64,000 nucleotides of DNA from the NCBI RefSeq assembly GCF_001611975.1, contig NZ_CP014525.1, forward strand, positions 1,790,001-1,854,000. The letters run 5' to 3'. How positions within the stretch are numbered: the stretch's first letter is position 1; each line of letters opens with the position of its first letter. The position numbers were made by a program, and so were the translations under genes. Below the pieces are notes generated by a model. It saw only the letters and a list, made by a program, of their open reading frames with translations. It ran no database searches and was not told the DNA's origin. Origin of the DNA: Haematospirillum jordaniae (GTDB lineage: Bacteria > Pseudomonadota > Alphaproteobacteria > Rhodospirillales > Rhodospirillaceae). This document shows positions 33,346 through 42,500 of the stretch, one piece after another.

Positions 33346-34127
33346 GAGAGAACCTGCGCACTCAGTTCTTCAAGCGTATGATAATCCGTAAAATCAACGC
33401 GCAGCGGTGACACTGTTATGGCGCCACGACTGATAGCTTCCACATCTGTTCCGGGTACGGGCTGATCGACAGGTCTTTGGGCACCTACCCAGACATAGGG
33501 CCTTCCTCGTGGATCAAGACGTTCTACCAAATCATCTCCCAGCTTATGTATTCCTTGTCGTACGGCTTCAACACCCGTTACCCCGGAAGGAGAAGCATCG
33601 GGAAAGTTCACGTTCATCAGGACATTTTTCGGCCATCCCTTTGCCATCAAACGTCCAATGATCCCAGGACCGAACGCTTCGGCTGTTGACCACTGAATGT
33701 TCTCTGGGTCCTTGAAGACCTGCGACAGAGCTATGGAGGGAATACCAAGAAGTGTTCCTTCCATAGCAGCGGCGACAGTTCCTGAATATGTTACATCCTC
33801 GCCCAGATTGGCTCCCCGGTTCACGCCGGATAGAACCAAGTCAGGTATCTTGTCTTTCATTAAATGATTAACAGCAAGCAGCACACAATCTGTCGGCGTG
33901 CCGTTTACAGTCCATACATTGGTCGATACAGACTGAATACGCAGTGGATGATGCAATGTCAGACTATGGGCTGAGCCGCTTTGTTCCTGATCAGGAACAA
34001 CCACCCAAACATCATCGGACAAAGAGCGCGCAATGCGGATCAGAACCTGAAGGCCAGGCCCATGAATACCATCATCGTTTGAAACAAGAATGCGTTTACC
34101 GCAAAGATCAAAAACAGAATCATGCAT
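33342..34127 (-). CDS. surE: 5'/3'-nucleotidase SurE
   Basis: A 261-residue metal-dependent nucleotidase. The N-terminal KRILVSNDDGIHGPGL holds the metal ligands Asp18 and Asp19. VPDQEQSGSAHSLTLHHPLR, LVLSGVNRGANLG and YSGTVAAAMEG are the other family motifs. The frame runs back to 34256, but ATG 34127 gives the family N-terminus and overlaps the serS stop by eight bases. It acts on nucleoside monophosphates and short RNA under stress. Part of the tatABC-serS-surE-pcm-lipoprotein run. Confidence 0.95.
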   Translation of the reverse strand: MHDSVFDLCGKRILVSNDDGIHGPGLQVLIRIARSLSDDVWVVVPDQEQSGSAHSLTLHHPLRIQSVSTNVWTVNGTPTDCVLLAVNHLMKDKIPDLVLSGVNRGANLGEDVTYSGTVAAAMEGTLLGIPSIALSQVFKDPENIQWSTAEAFGPGIIGRLMAKGWPKNVLMNVNFPDASPSGVTGVEAVRQGIHKLGDDLVERLDPRGRPYVWVGAQRPVDQPVPGTDVEAISRGAITVSPLRVDFTDYHTLEELSAQVLS

Positions 34128-35397
34128 GAGTGGAAATAACCTCCAGGCCGCCCATATAAGGACGCAAGGCTTCCGGGACGGTAACGCTCCCATCTGCCTG
34201 CTGATAATTTTCAAGAACGGCAACCAAGGTGCGGCCAACAGCCAAGCCTGATCCATTCAATGTGTGGAGAAACTCCGTGCCCTTGTCTCCGGATGGCTTA
34301 TAACGGGCTTTCATACGTCGTGCCTGAAAATCCCCTACATTCGAACACGAAGAAATTTCGCGGTAACGGCCCTGCCCCGGCAACCAGACCTCAAGATCAT
34401 ATGTCTTGCGGGCAGCAGCCCCCATATCCCCGGCGCAGAGCAGAACAACCCGGTACGGCAAGCCAAGACGCTGAAGAATTTTCTCTGCGCAGCCAGTCAT
34501 CCGTTCCAGTTCATTGGCGGAATCCTCGGGCCGGGTAATGGAGACCATTTCAACCTTTTCGAACTGGTGCTGACGGATCATCCCCCGCGTGTCCTTGCCT
34601 GCCGCACCGGCTTCGGAGCGAAAACACAGTGTGTGTGCCGTCATTCTCCGTGGCAGTGAAGCCGAATCAACAATTTGGTCAGCAACCATGTTGGTCAAGG
34701 TGACTTCAGCCGTCGGAATAAGCCAGTGCCCTTGTTCCGTACGAAACAAGTCTTCGGCAAACTTCGGAAGCTGACCTGTTCCATACAGGGTATTATCCAG
34801 AACCATGACGGGCGTATTCAGTTCAGTATAGCCATGGTCAGTGGTATGCGTATCCAGCATGAACTGGGCCAGTGCACGAGACAAACGAGATAAAGCGCCT
34901 TTCAGAACGACAAAACGAGCACCGGACAGTTTGGCTGCAGACTCGAAATCCATCAACCCGAGGGATGTTCCCACGGCATCATGCTCCAGAGGTGTGAAGT
35001 CCATGCTACGAGGTGTACCCCAGCGACGCACCTCGACATTATCATTTTCGTCACGCCCATCGGGCACATCTGGATCCGGCATATTAGGCAGGCTGTAGAG
35101 AAGATCATCAAGGGCAGCCTGCAGTGATTGCTGCTCAGCTTCCATATCCGTCATGCGTTTCTTGATATCAGCGACCTCATCGCTGAGAACAGCCGCATCG
35201 CCACCAGCCTTGCGGATGGTCCCTATTTCCCGGGACGCTTCATTCCGACGCGCCTGCAAAGCCTGTAAAGATGTCATGAGGGAACGCAGCTGCCTGTCTG
35301 CCTCAAGAATATCGGAAGACAAGGCACCCTTGCCACGGCGGAGCAACCCTCGGTCAAGATCATCGGGATTTTCGCGGATCCATTTCAGGTCAAGCAT
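34120..35397 (-). CDS. serS: Seryl-tRNA synthetase
   Basis: A 425-residue class II synthetase. The N-terminal coiled-coil arm (residues about 25-105) contacts the long variable arm of tRNA-Ser. Motif 2 is in FRSEAGAAGKDTRGMIRQHQ and motif 3 in NGSGLAVGRTLVAVLENYQ. The frame could open at GTG 35406, but ATG 35397 (MLDLKWIRENP) has GAGG about eight bases upstream and matches the family. Its stop overlaps surE. The tatC stop lies 66 bases upstream on the same strand. Confidence 0.97.
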   Translation of the reverse strand: MLDLKWIRENPDDLDRGLLRRGKGALSSDILEADRQLRSLMTSLQALQARRNEASREIGTIRKAGGDAAVLSDEVADIKKRMTDMEAEQQSLQAALDDLLYSLPNMPDPDVPDGRDENDNVEVRRWGTPRSMDFTPLEHDAVGTSLGLMDFESAAKLSGARFVVLKGALSRLSRALAQFMLDTHTTDHGYTELNTPVMVLDNTLYGTGQLPKFAEDLFRTEQGHWLIPTAEVTLTNMVADQIVDSASLPRRMTAHTLCFRSEAGAAGKDTRGMIRQHQFEKVEMVSITRPEDSANELERMTGCAEKILQRLGLPYRVVLLCAGDMGAAARKTYDLEVWLPGQGRYREISSCSNVGDFQARRMKARYKPSGDKGTEFLHTLNGSGLAVGRTLVAVLENYQQADGSVTVPEALRPYMGGLEVISTHA

Positions 35398-35463
35398 ACA
35401 GCACACCTCAAGGCATGGTTTTCAATATCGAATAATTGGCAGAGATACAGGAATTACACTACT

Positions 35464-36309
35464 TCAGCCATTAAAATCGGTCTCATCAGGCCCCTTCCCG
35501 GTTGGCATGGCATCTGAATGATCAGGATCATCTTGGTTATCATTCACAGAATGTCTTTCAACCAAGCGCGCTGACCAGATCGAACATTCGTAGAGCAGCA
35601 GCAAGGGCAAGGCCAAGCCAATCTGACTGATTACATCGGGCGGTGTAACAATACCGGCAACAATAAAAACAGCCACAATGGCATAACGCCTTTTTGCGAC
35701 AAGAGCGGATGACGAGATCATCCCGGCCCTTGCCAGAAGCGTAAGAACAACGGGAAGCTGGAAGCAGAAGCCAAATGCCAAGATCAGCTTCATAACCAGA
35801 TCTAGGTACTCTCCAATCTTGGCCTCAAGCTGAACCGGTAGCACGGTTTGCTCCACACTAGTCTGGAAACCAAGCAGAAAGCGCCAAGCAACGGGCATAA
35901 CAAAATAGTAAACAAGGGCAGCGCCGCCTGCAAAAAGCAGGGGCGAAGCAATCAGGCTTGGCAGAAACGCTCGTTTCTCACGGCGATAGAGACCCGGAGC
36001 CACAAAGCGCCAAAGCTGAAAGGCGCTAAAGGGAAACGACAGAACAACAGCACCAAACATTGCGACTTTTATATAGGTAAAAAACGCCTCTGTCAGAGCT
36101 GTATAGATCATGCGCTGAGAGCCACCCAGTTCAGCCATAACTGTGGCCAAAGGGCGGATCAAGAAGCCGTATATACTATCTGCAATGCTGTAGCATGCTG
36201 CAAAAGAAAGTATAAAAACAGCACCACACAGTAGAATACGGCGCCGCAGTTCAATCAGATGCCCTAAAAGGGGCATGCGAAATTCATCTGGCGAAGGGGA
36301 AGAGTACAT
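35464..36309 (-). CDS. tatC: Sec-independent protein translocase TatC
   Basis: A 281-residue inner-membrane protein with six hydrophobic helices. It carries the conserved N-terminal MPLLGHLIELRRRIL, and FRFVAPGLY-type signatures appear as LWRFVAPGLYRREKRAF. TatC is the receptor for twin-arginine signal peptides and exports folded proteins. The C-terminal tail (about 245-281) is polar and rich in Asp/Asn. CAGGACG lies just before ATG 36309. It is the last of tatABC and is followed by serS. Complete, no irregularity. Confidence 0.96.
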   Translation of the reverse strand: MYSSPSPDEFRMPLLGHLIELRRRILLCGAVFILSFAACYSIADSIYGFLIRPLATVMAELGGSQRMIYTALTEAFFTYIKVAMFGAVVLSFPFSAFQLWRFVAPGLYRREKRAFLPSLIASPLLFAGGAALVYYFVMPVAWRFLLGFQTSVEQTVLPVQLEAKIGEYLDLVMKLILAFGFCFQLPVVLTLLARAGMISSSALVAKRRYAIVAVFIVAGIVTPPDVISQIGLALPLLLLYECSIWSARLVERHSVNDNQDDPDHSDAMPTGKGPDETDFNG

Positions 36310-36324
36310 TACGTCCTGCGTGTC

Positions 36325-36615
36325 TTATGTCTCTACTTCCCCTGAAGGGGCACTTTTCTTTCCGGGCGATACACTGCCTTCTCCTTCTGGATCAAGAACT
36401 TGCCGCCGCACCTGCCTTGCCCTCTCTTCTATGTCAGCAATTTCAGCATTGTATATTATGTCGTCTACATGGCGACGAAATTCACGGCTGACCGCCCGGA
36501 ATTTTTGCACAAGATGAGCAAGAGCACGCATGGCGCCAGGTATTTCCCTTGGCCCAAGAACAAGTGCTGCGACAATGCCGACAAGAAAGATCTCTGACCA
36601 AGCCAGATCAAACAT
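36325..36615 (-). CDS. tatB: Sec-independent protein translocase TatB
   Basis: A 96-residue protein with a short N-terminal transmembrane helix (WSEIFLVGIVAALVLGP), the Gly-Pro hinge at about 21-22, and an amphipathic helix (REIPGAMRALAHLVQKFRAV) continuing into a charged tail. The opening MFDLAWSEIFLVGIVAALVLGP is TatB-type (Glu8 in the membrane) rather than TatA. TatB partners TatC in binding the substrate signal peptide. It lies 13 bases after tatA and 15 before tatC. Confidence 0.94.
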   Translation of the reverse strand: MFDLAWSEIFLVGIVAALVLGPREIPGAMRALAHLVQKFRAVSREFRRHVDDIIYNAEIADIEERARQVRRQVLDPEGEGSVSPGKKSAPSGEVET

Positions 36616-36628
36616 GAGTATTTACTCA

Positions 36629-36901
36629 CTACATGCCAGTAGAATGATTTTTCTCTCGATTGACATGTCCGGTCTGTGAAGCTGAATCCCCTTCAGTCTT
36701 CTGAATTTGTCTTGAATCTGAGCCTGTCGCATCCTGTGCATCAGCCGAGGGAACGGACTTTCCCTCTTCCAGTCCCTTCTTGAACGCATTGATTCCCTTG
36801 GCAAAGTCACCCATCAAACGTGAAATCTTACCCGAACCACCAAATAAAACGACAACAATGGCCAGCACAACCAGCCAGTGCCAGATACTGAAAGTACCCA
36901 T
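36629..36901 (-). CDS. tatA: Sec-independent protein translocase TatA
   Basis: A 90-residue pore-forming component. The N-terminal helix IWHWLVVLAIVVVLFGG is followed by the amphipathic helix KISRLMGDFAKGINAFKKGLEEGK, with the TatA-typical FG turn. The hydrophilic tail is rich in Ser, Asp and Gln. GGAGAGTAG lies before ATG 36901. It starts the tatABC operon. Many relatives have scpA-scpB immediately upstream; here an ABC transporter ATPase gene lies there instead, 108 bases away. Confidence 0.95.
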   Translation of the reverse strand: MGTFSIWHWLVVLAIVVVLFGGSGKISRLMGDFAKGINAFKKGLEEGKSVPSADAQDATGSDSRQIQKTEGDSASQTGHVNREKNHSTGM

Positions 36902-37009
36902 AACTACTACTCTCCAGGAGACATGTGCCCATCATCGAGCAATACAACATGGCGGATCATCGCAGAAAGCCTGTAGCACCGCAATAAAACATCCCTGATC
37001 TGTCTATGA

Positions 37010-38131
37010 TCAGACGGAGGCAAATACAAACGTCTGGGATCTATCAAGGGATATGGACAGCACCTCCCCTGCAGGTGGCAGAAAAGATCCCGGTGCACGC
37101 ACATGGGCCACTACTCGTTCAGCAGAAGCTGCTGGCCCTGCCTTTATGTAAACCAAACTGGTTCTGCCAAGCATGCGACTATCTATTACAGTGGCAACAA
37201 AGGCGGGGTAGTCGCCATCGGCAACCGACGTAAGCCGGATAGCTTCCGGACGGATTAGTACCTCGACAGAGGAGCCCTCCTCTACCCCATACGGGGCATC
37301 AACCAGACCGAACGGAGTTTCAACAGAACCTCGCAGAACATGTCCCTTTACAAGATTGAAGTCGCAGAAGAACCGGGCAACAAAGGCTGAAGATGGGTGA
37401 TTATAAAGCTCTGCCGGGGTCCCAGACTGTATAATCCGCCCTTTGTCCATCAGGGCAAGTACATCAGCCATAAACATGGCCTCTTCCGGATCATGCGTGA
37501 CCATTAGAGCCGAAATGCCGCGATCTTTCAGGATCGTCAGTGTTTCGGCGCGGATTTGGTCACGCAGGTAGCGGTCCAAGCCCGAAAATGGCTCATCCAG
37601 CAATAAAAGTGCCGGATTGGGCGCAAGGGCACGGGCAAGGGCAACGCGCTGTTGCTGCCCACCTGATAAGGTATGCGGCCAAGAACTGGCATAAGACGCC
37701 ATGCCCACGTGCTCCAAGGCTTCATGAGCGCGCCGCGTTTTGTCGGGTTCAGGGATGTGGCGAAGGCCAAAGGTAACGTTATCGAGAACCTTGAGGTGAG
37801 GAAACAAGGCATAGTCTTGGAACAAAAACCCAACACCCCTCTTTTCCGGTGGAATCATGCCCCCCTCACGGGACAGCATGGCGTGCCCATTAATCCAGAC
37901 CTCTCCACTTGATGGTTTCTCGAGGCCGGCGGCAATGCGCAGGGTCGTTGTTTTGCCACAACCGCTTGCGCCGAGCAGGCAGATAATCTCACCCGCCCCA
38001 ATGCTCAAGGACAAACCGTCAAGCACCAAACTATCCTCAAAGGCATGGCAAACATCAGCCATAGCCAAACGTGCGTTATCCTTTGACGGAGCTTGGCGGA
38101 AGCGAACGGGACGTACAGGTTCAATACGCAT
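37010..38131 (-). CDS. ABC transporter ATP-binding protein, iron(III)/FbpC type
   Basis: A 373-residue ATPase. Walker A GASGCGKTT is at residues 54-62, the Q-loop in FLFQDYALFPHL, the signature LSGGQQQRVALARAL, then Walker B LLLLDEPFSGLD and the H-loop MVTHDPEEA. A C-terminal TOBE-like domain (about 265-373) follows. This form matches FbpC/FutC and related iron or polyamine importers. No permease or binding-protein gene is adjacent, so the partner subunits must be elsewhere and the substrate is inferred only from family resemblance. A small membrane ORF lies 80 bases upstream on the same strand behind a TATAAT box. A weak hairpin overlaps the stop codon (36995-37013). Confidence 0.85.
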   Translation of the reverse strand: MRIEPVRPVRFRQAPSKDNARLAMADVCHAFEDSLVLDGLSLSIGAGEIICLLGASGCGKTTTLRIAAGLEKPSSGEVWINGHAMLSREGGMIPPEKRGVGFLFQDYALFPHLKVLDNVTFGLRHIPEPDKTRRAHEALEHVGMASYASSWPHTLSGGQQQRVALARALAPNPALLLLDEPFSGLDRYLRDQIRAETLTILKDRGISALMVTHDPEEAMFMADVLALMDKGRIIQSGTPAELYNHPSSAFVARFFCDFNLVKGHVLRGSVETPFGLVDAPYGVEEGSSVEVLIRPEAIRLTSVADGDYPAFVATVIDSRMLGRTSLVYIKAGPAASAERVVAHVRAPGSFLPPAGEVLSISLDRSQTFVFASV

Positions 38132-38211
38132 TACGACCTTGGCCTAAAGGCTACCTCGCCGACATTTCCGATGCTTCGGAGCCGTACCGGGATCAAAAGG
38201 GGTGGCGCATT

Positions 38212-38388
38212 TTAGTGACAGCACAACCAGTAGAACCGGCCATATGGCGGCTCCATGGATCGGGCGCGGAGGAAGGCGGCCTCCAAGCGACGCTGCTGGC
38301 GGATAGTGCGACGCCTGACCAGATCGAAGGGCACTGTAAGCACAAGGGCAAAAATCAGAAACTCAATCACGCGACCCCACTGCAACAA
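38212..38388 (-). CDS. Possible small membrane protein (58 aa), no ATG start
   Basis: An open stretch of 73 codons between in-frame stops at 38436 and 38214. From TTG 38388 it would encode LLQWGRVIEFLIFALVLTV, then a basic segment (DLVRRRTIRQQRRLEAAF) and a short tail ending WLCCH. This is one transmembrane helix plus a positively charged region, typical of small inner-membrane proteins. Third-base usage looks like the neighbours. Evidence for expression is a perfect TATAAT on the same strand 48 bases upstream. Against it, there is no ATG and no strong Shine-Dalgarno. GTG 38373 is an alternative start. A decayed gene is also possible. Confidence 0.35.
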   Translation of the reverse strand: MLQWGRVIEFLIFALVLTVPFDLVRRRTIRQQRRLEAAFLRARSMEPPYGRFYWLCCH

Positions 38389-38435
38389 AGCGCTGCCAGA
38401 TACATCCGGAACAATGACGTTAACGGATCGTATTC

Positions 38436-38464
38436 ATTATAGAACTGCAACGGACCAAAGAAAA
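38436..38464 (-). promoter_or_regulatory. Candidate promoter for small ORF and ABC ATPase
   Basis: TATAAT, a perfect -10 hexamer, reads on the minus strand at 38441-38436. A weak -35, TTTTCT, is 17 bases upstream (38464-38459). It faces the small membrane ORF and the ABC ATPase gene, and lies downstream of tRNA-Pro. The transcript start would be near 38429. Confidence 0.45.
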
Positions 38465-38537
38465 GATGGAATTACGTGAAACAACGCCCACTTTATAGTG
38501 GCGGCTAAGCACGTTTATTTTATTTTCCTGAGAGTAT

Positions 38538-38561
38538 GCACGCAATCACGGCGTGCTTTTT
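38538..38561 (+). terminator. Terminator-like hairpin on the + strand
   Basis: GCACGC (38538-38543) and GCGTGC (38551-38556) are perfectly inverted around seven bases and followed by TTTTT (38557-38561) on the + strand. No + strand gene ends here. It lies just downstream of the minus-strand tRNA-Pro, where the T-run would be on the wrong side, so its role is unclear. It may block antisense transcription into the tRNA. Confidence 0.4.
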
Positions 38562-38574
38562 GCCTTTGGATTCA

Positions 38575-38651
<77 letters not shown>

Positions 38652-38694
38652 AAACCAAATGCCCATACTGAAACGACCTCTGTATGGGAGGCGG

Positions 38695-38723
38695 AATATA
38701 TCGGTCCTTTACCGCAAACGCAA
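38695..38723 (-). promoter_or_regulatory. Promoter for tRNA-Pro
   Basis: TTGCGT (38723-38718) and TATATT (38700-38695) on the minus strand are separated by 17 bases, followed by CCGCC. Transcription would begin near 38688, exactly at the leader hairpin and about 37 bases before the tRNA. Confidence 0.55.
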
Positions 38724-38767
38724 TCACAGAATGATGCGCGCAATCATTTTTTCAGATCATTCCGCAT

Positions 38768-39232
38768 TCAACGAACCGGCTTAGGTGATGATGCCCCACG
38801 GTACAGCTGTTCATTATGGCGACATGCTTCACGAAGGGCGTCTCTGCCAAGATAATTCAAGGGTTTTCCATTCAGAAGAATGGTTTGATTCTTTATGGTT
38901 ATCGCTCCGATATAACCTTTTGCCTCAGCAAGCGGAGTGAGCGAAAACTGACGTGCTAGGTTTGCTTCAAGCTCGATAACAATATGCTCCCCCATCAGGC
39001 CAGAACTCAGGGCTTGCGCTTCATTGCCATCGGCTGGAACAACGGGGTGTCCATGCACATCAACACCTGCGACATAATCGGCACTGTCCCCAGAAGGCAA
39101 ATCAGCCTGTAAACGGCAAGCTGCGGGGTCAACATCCAGCGTCCAAGATCGACGCACGTCCTCTGCTGACACAGATGCAAGAAGGCTTGCGAGCATAAAC
39201 AAGCAACTGCCATATAAAACTGCGCACCACAT
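38768..39232 (-). CDS. Secreted protein of unknown function
   Basis: A 154-residue protein with a clear signal peptide (hydrophobic LYGSCLFMLASLLASVSA, cleavage after ASVSA near residue 23). The mature part has DYVAGVDVHGHPVVPADG, a beta-type stretch (GEHIVIELEANLARQF) and AITIKNQTILLNGKPLNYLG. One Cys is in PAACRLQAD and one in EACRHNEQ, so a disulfide in the periplasm is possible. I do not recognise a named domain. It is isolated: mfd ends 306 bases upstream and tRNA-Pro follows downstream. No function is proposed. Confidence 0.72.
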   Translation of the reverse strand: MWCAVLYGSCLFMLASLLASVSAEDVRRSWTLDVDPAACRLQADLPSGDSADYVAGVDVHGHPVVPADGNEAQALSSGLMGEHIVIELEANLARQFSLTPLAEAKGYIGAITIKNQTILLNGKPLNYLGRDALREACRHNEQLYRGASSPKPVR

Positions 39233-39485
39233 TATAGCCCATCTTTCATCATCTTATTGCTAAGCAAACTAGCTAAAATAGTAGCAGGAAAAGCCATTCC
39301 CATCCCGGGAAAATGCACATTTTTGCTTATAGCCATGCGCTTTACACGTGACAACTCTGCTGCAAGCGCATATCTTGCTGCGTGCAAGGGACGTCCTGTT
39401 TCGCGGGGCAGCCCGAGTTTAGGGAGAAACGCCGGGAAATTCCGGAATACTCGTTACGCAAGTAAAATCTTTGCGGTGAGTATGG
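39233..39485. other. Intergenic region without a supported gene
   Basis: About 250 bases between the secreted-protein gene and the mfd terminator. A 78-codon + strand frame (39257-39493) has atypical composition, no Shine-Dalgarno and no recognisable domain, so it is not called. A small palindrome CCGGGAAATTCCGG (39432-39445) is visible. I see no tRNA or known structured RNA. The region presumably holds the promoter of the secreted-protein gene. Confidence 0.4.
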
Positions 39486-39524
39486 CAAAATAAAGACCAA
39501 GGCAAAAAATGTGTGCCTTGGTCT
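39486..39524 (-). terminator. Intrinsic terminator of mfd
   Basis: AGACCAAGGCA (39494-39504) and TGCCTTGGTCT (39514-39524) form a perfect 11-bp stem with a nine-base loop. On the minus strand it is followed by TTTATTTTG (39493-39485). The + strand side also has TGTTTTGTTTT, so it can act in both directions. It begins 14 bases after the mfd stop. Confidence 0.88.
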
Positions 39525-39537
39525 GTTTTGTTTTGGC

Positions 39538-42500
39538 CTATAAACAGGCCGTAACTTCTTCGGCCACCTTGGCTAAGTTTTCCATGAGCTGATAAAGACC
39601 AGCCATACGATCCTCTGGCATTGGCCAGTGACGCACGTAGACAATCTTGTGATCAGGCCTGACCTTCACCAAGGCAATATTCTGACTGATGAAGCGTACC
39701 AAACCCTCGGGGTTGGGAAACGTGTTGCCACGTAGCGTCAGCACAGCGCCCTTTGGGCCGGCATCAACTTTCTCCATATGAGCACGTAGGCAAAGTTGTC
39801 GGATGCCAACGACAGACAGGAGATTACGCGCTTCAGGTGGCAGGGGTCCAAAGCGGTCCACCAGCTCTGACATCAGATTTTCAATCTCGTCCGGCGTTTG
39901 CAGTTCAGCAATACGACGATACAACCCCAAGCGTACTGACAAATCTTTGATATAACCCTCTGGAAGCAGGACGGGGATCCCAAGACTAATTTGCGGAGAC
40001 CAGCCGCTATCACGACTTTCTTCTCCAGAGCTCCCTCCCCCTTTTCTGGCCGCAGCCACGGCTTCTTGCAAAAGGGTCTGGTAAAGTTCAATCCCGACTT
40101 CCTTGATATGCCCTGATTGCTCGTCACCAAGCAGGTTACCGGCACCCCGGATATCCATGTCATGTGAGGCTAGAGAGAAGCCAGCACCCAAGGTATCTAG
40201 GGTCTGCATGACGGTCAGCCTCTTCTCTGCTGCTGGTGCCAGAATGCGCCCGGGGGGCAGGGTCAGATAAGCATAACCACGCTGCTTTCCACGTCCCACA
40301 CGACCGCGCAGCTGATACAACTGTGAAAGCCCGAACATATCAGCGCGATGAATAATAATAGTATTGACCCGGGGCATATCGAGACCGCTCTCGATAATGT
40401 TGGTGGCGACAAGGATGTCATAGTCGCCGTCTGCAAAAGACTTCATGACTTCTTCCAGACGACCGGCGGACATCTGCCCATGGGCAACGATAGTCCGTAC
40501 TTCCGGAACAAGAACCTTTAATTGCTCAACAGCCTTATCAATGTCAGCCAAGCGGGGACAGACAAAGAAGCTCTGCCCTCCCCTGTAGCGTTCACGCAAG
40601 ATTGCCTCGCGGATCACGACGCCATCAAACGGCATGACAAAAGTACGAACAGTCAGTCGATCGACCGGTGGCGTGGCAATCAGCGATAACTCACGAACGC
40701 CGGTCAGCGCCAACTGCAATGTGCGGGGAATGGGGGTTGCAGACAGGGTCAGAACGTGCACATCGGCCTTGAGTTGCTTCAGCTGCTCCTTGTGGGCGAC
40801 GCCAAAATGCTGCTCCTCGTCAACGATAAGGAGGCCAAGACGCTGGAATTTGACAGACTTGGAAACGACGGCGTGCGTGCCGATTACGATATCAAGCGTG
40901 CCCTTCTCCAGCTCTTCCCGTACACGGGCTGCATCCTTTGCTGAAACAAGACGTGATAGCTGAGCAATGCGCACGGGCATGTCACGGAAACGTTCTATAA
41001 AGTTCTGGTAATGCTGGCGAGCCAGAAGGGTTGTTGGCACAACAACGGCAACCTGCGTACCGCTCATGGCTGCAACAAACGCTGCCCGAAGTGCAACCTC
41101 GGTTTTGCCAAACCCAACATCACCACACACCAGACGATCCATCGGTTGTCCCTTGGCCATATCATCCAAGGTATCGGCTATGGCTTTCAGCTGGTCGTCC
41201 GTTTCTGCGTATGGGAACCGGGCGCAGAATTCGTCAAAAAGACCATCCGGCACCGTCAGAACATCCGCGTCACGCAGCTGACGCTGGGCTGCAACCTGTA
41301 TCAACTGGTCTGCCATGTCACGGATACGCTGTTTCAGCTGTGCCTTGCGGGACTGCCACGCCGGACTTCCCAGCCGGTCTAGGGAAACACCTCCCTGCTC
41401 TGACCCGTAGCGGGTCAGGACATCAATGTTCTCTACCGGTACAAAAAGCTTGTCACCACCATCATAAACCAAGCAAAGGCAATCGTGGGCAGCACCGCCA
41501 ATATCCAGATTCTCCAGCCCGACGTAACGTCCAATGCCGTGCTCGGCATGGACAACCAGATCCCCTTCCGCCAAGGCCGAGGCATCCCTTATAAAGGCAT
41601 CGGCTTTCCCCTGTCGCTTGCGGGTCGAAGGACGTGCTAGACGATCACCCAGAATATCCTGCTCGGCTAACAAGACAAAACCGGGACCAAAAAAACCGTG
41701 ATCAAGACCCAGAACAACAACCGGAACAGAGGAAACTGTCTGTTTACAAGCTGCCTCCCAATCATCAGGACATGAAAGATGCTGGACACCGTGATCGCGT
41801 AAAACACCTGTCAGACGGTCTCGTGATCCATAGGACAGGGCAGCTATAACAACGCGATTTCCTTTTCCTTGCTCTAGGCCAATATGTGCCTGTACGGCGT
41901 CATAGACATTTTCACCATGGCGGGCACGAACATCGGCAAAATCACGCCCTAGCCGGCCTCCAGCATCCACACAGTCACTGCCGACATCTGGTGCGGCAAA
42001 GGGTGAAAACAAAAGCGACGGCACTGTTTTCAGCAATCGCGGAAACTCATCTGGTTCCATGAACAGCCATTCTGGCCGTATCGGGTGATAGACGGTTCCG
42101 TTAACGCTATCTGAAAGGTTATTGAGGCTGATGCGTGCATCAAAATATTCCCGGATTAGCGCAATTCTTGCTTCCCACGCCTGTTCAAACTGGTGATCGC
42201 AGGTCACGAGAGCTTGGGGGAGATAGGCAAAAAGAGTATCCAGCCCATCGTGGAACAGGGGCATCCAATGCTCTATTCCCTGCACGGTCCGGCCGGCTGA
42301 AACAGCCTCGTACAACAGGTCATCCTTGCTTGGCGCTCCGAACAATTCCCGGTACCGGGTCCGGAAGCGGGCAATGCTGTCTTCTGTCAGGATAACCTCG
42401 GACATGGGCTTGAGGAGAACCTCATCCAGATTGCCCGTACTGCGTTGTGTCAGGGGATCAAAAGTCCTGATGGTATCAACATCGTCCCCAAACAGGTCTA

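Noticed and set aside
38071..38442. 123-codon + strand frame opposite the ABC ATPase start and the small membrane ORF
   Set aside because: The translation is hydrophilic and domain-free; the opposite-strand frame has a better-formed membrane helix and a promoter.
39257..39493. 78-codon + strand frame in the gap before mfd
   Set aside because: Composition unlike neighbours, no Shine-Dalgarno, no domain, and it runs into the mfd terminator hairpin.
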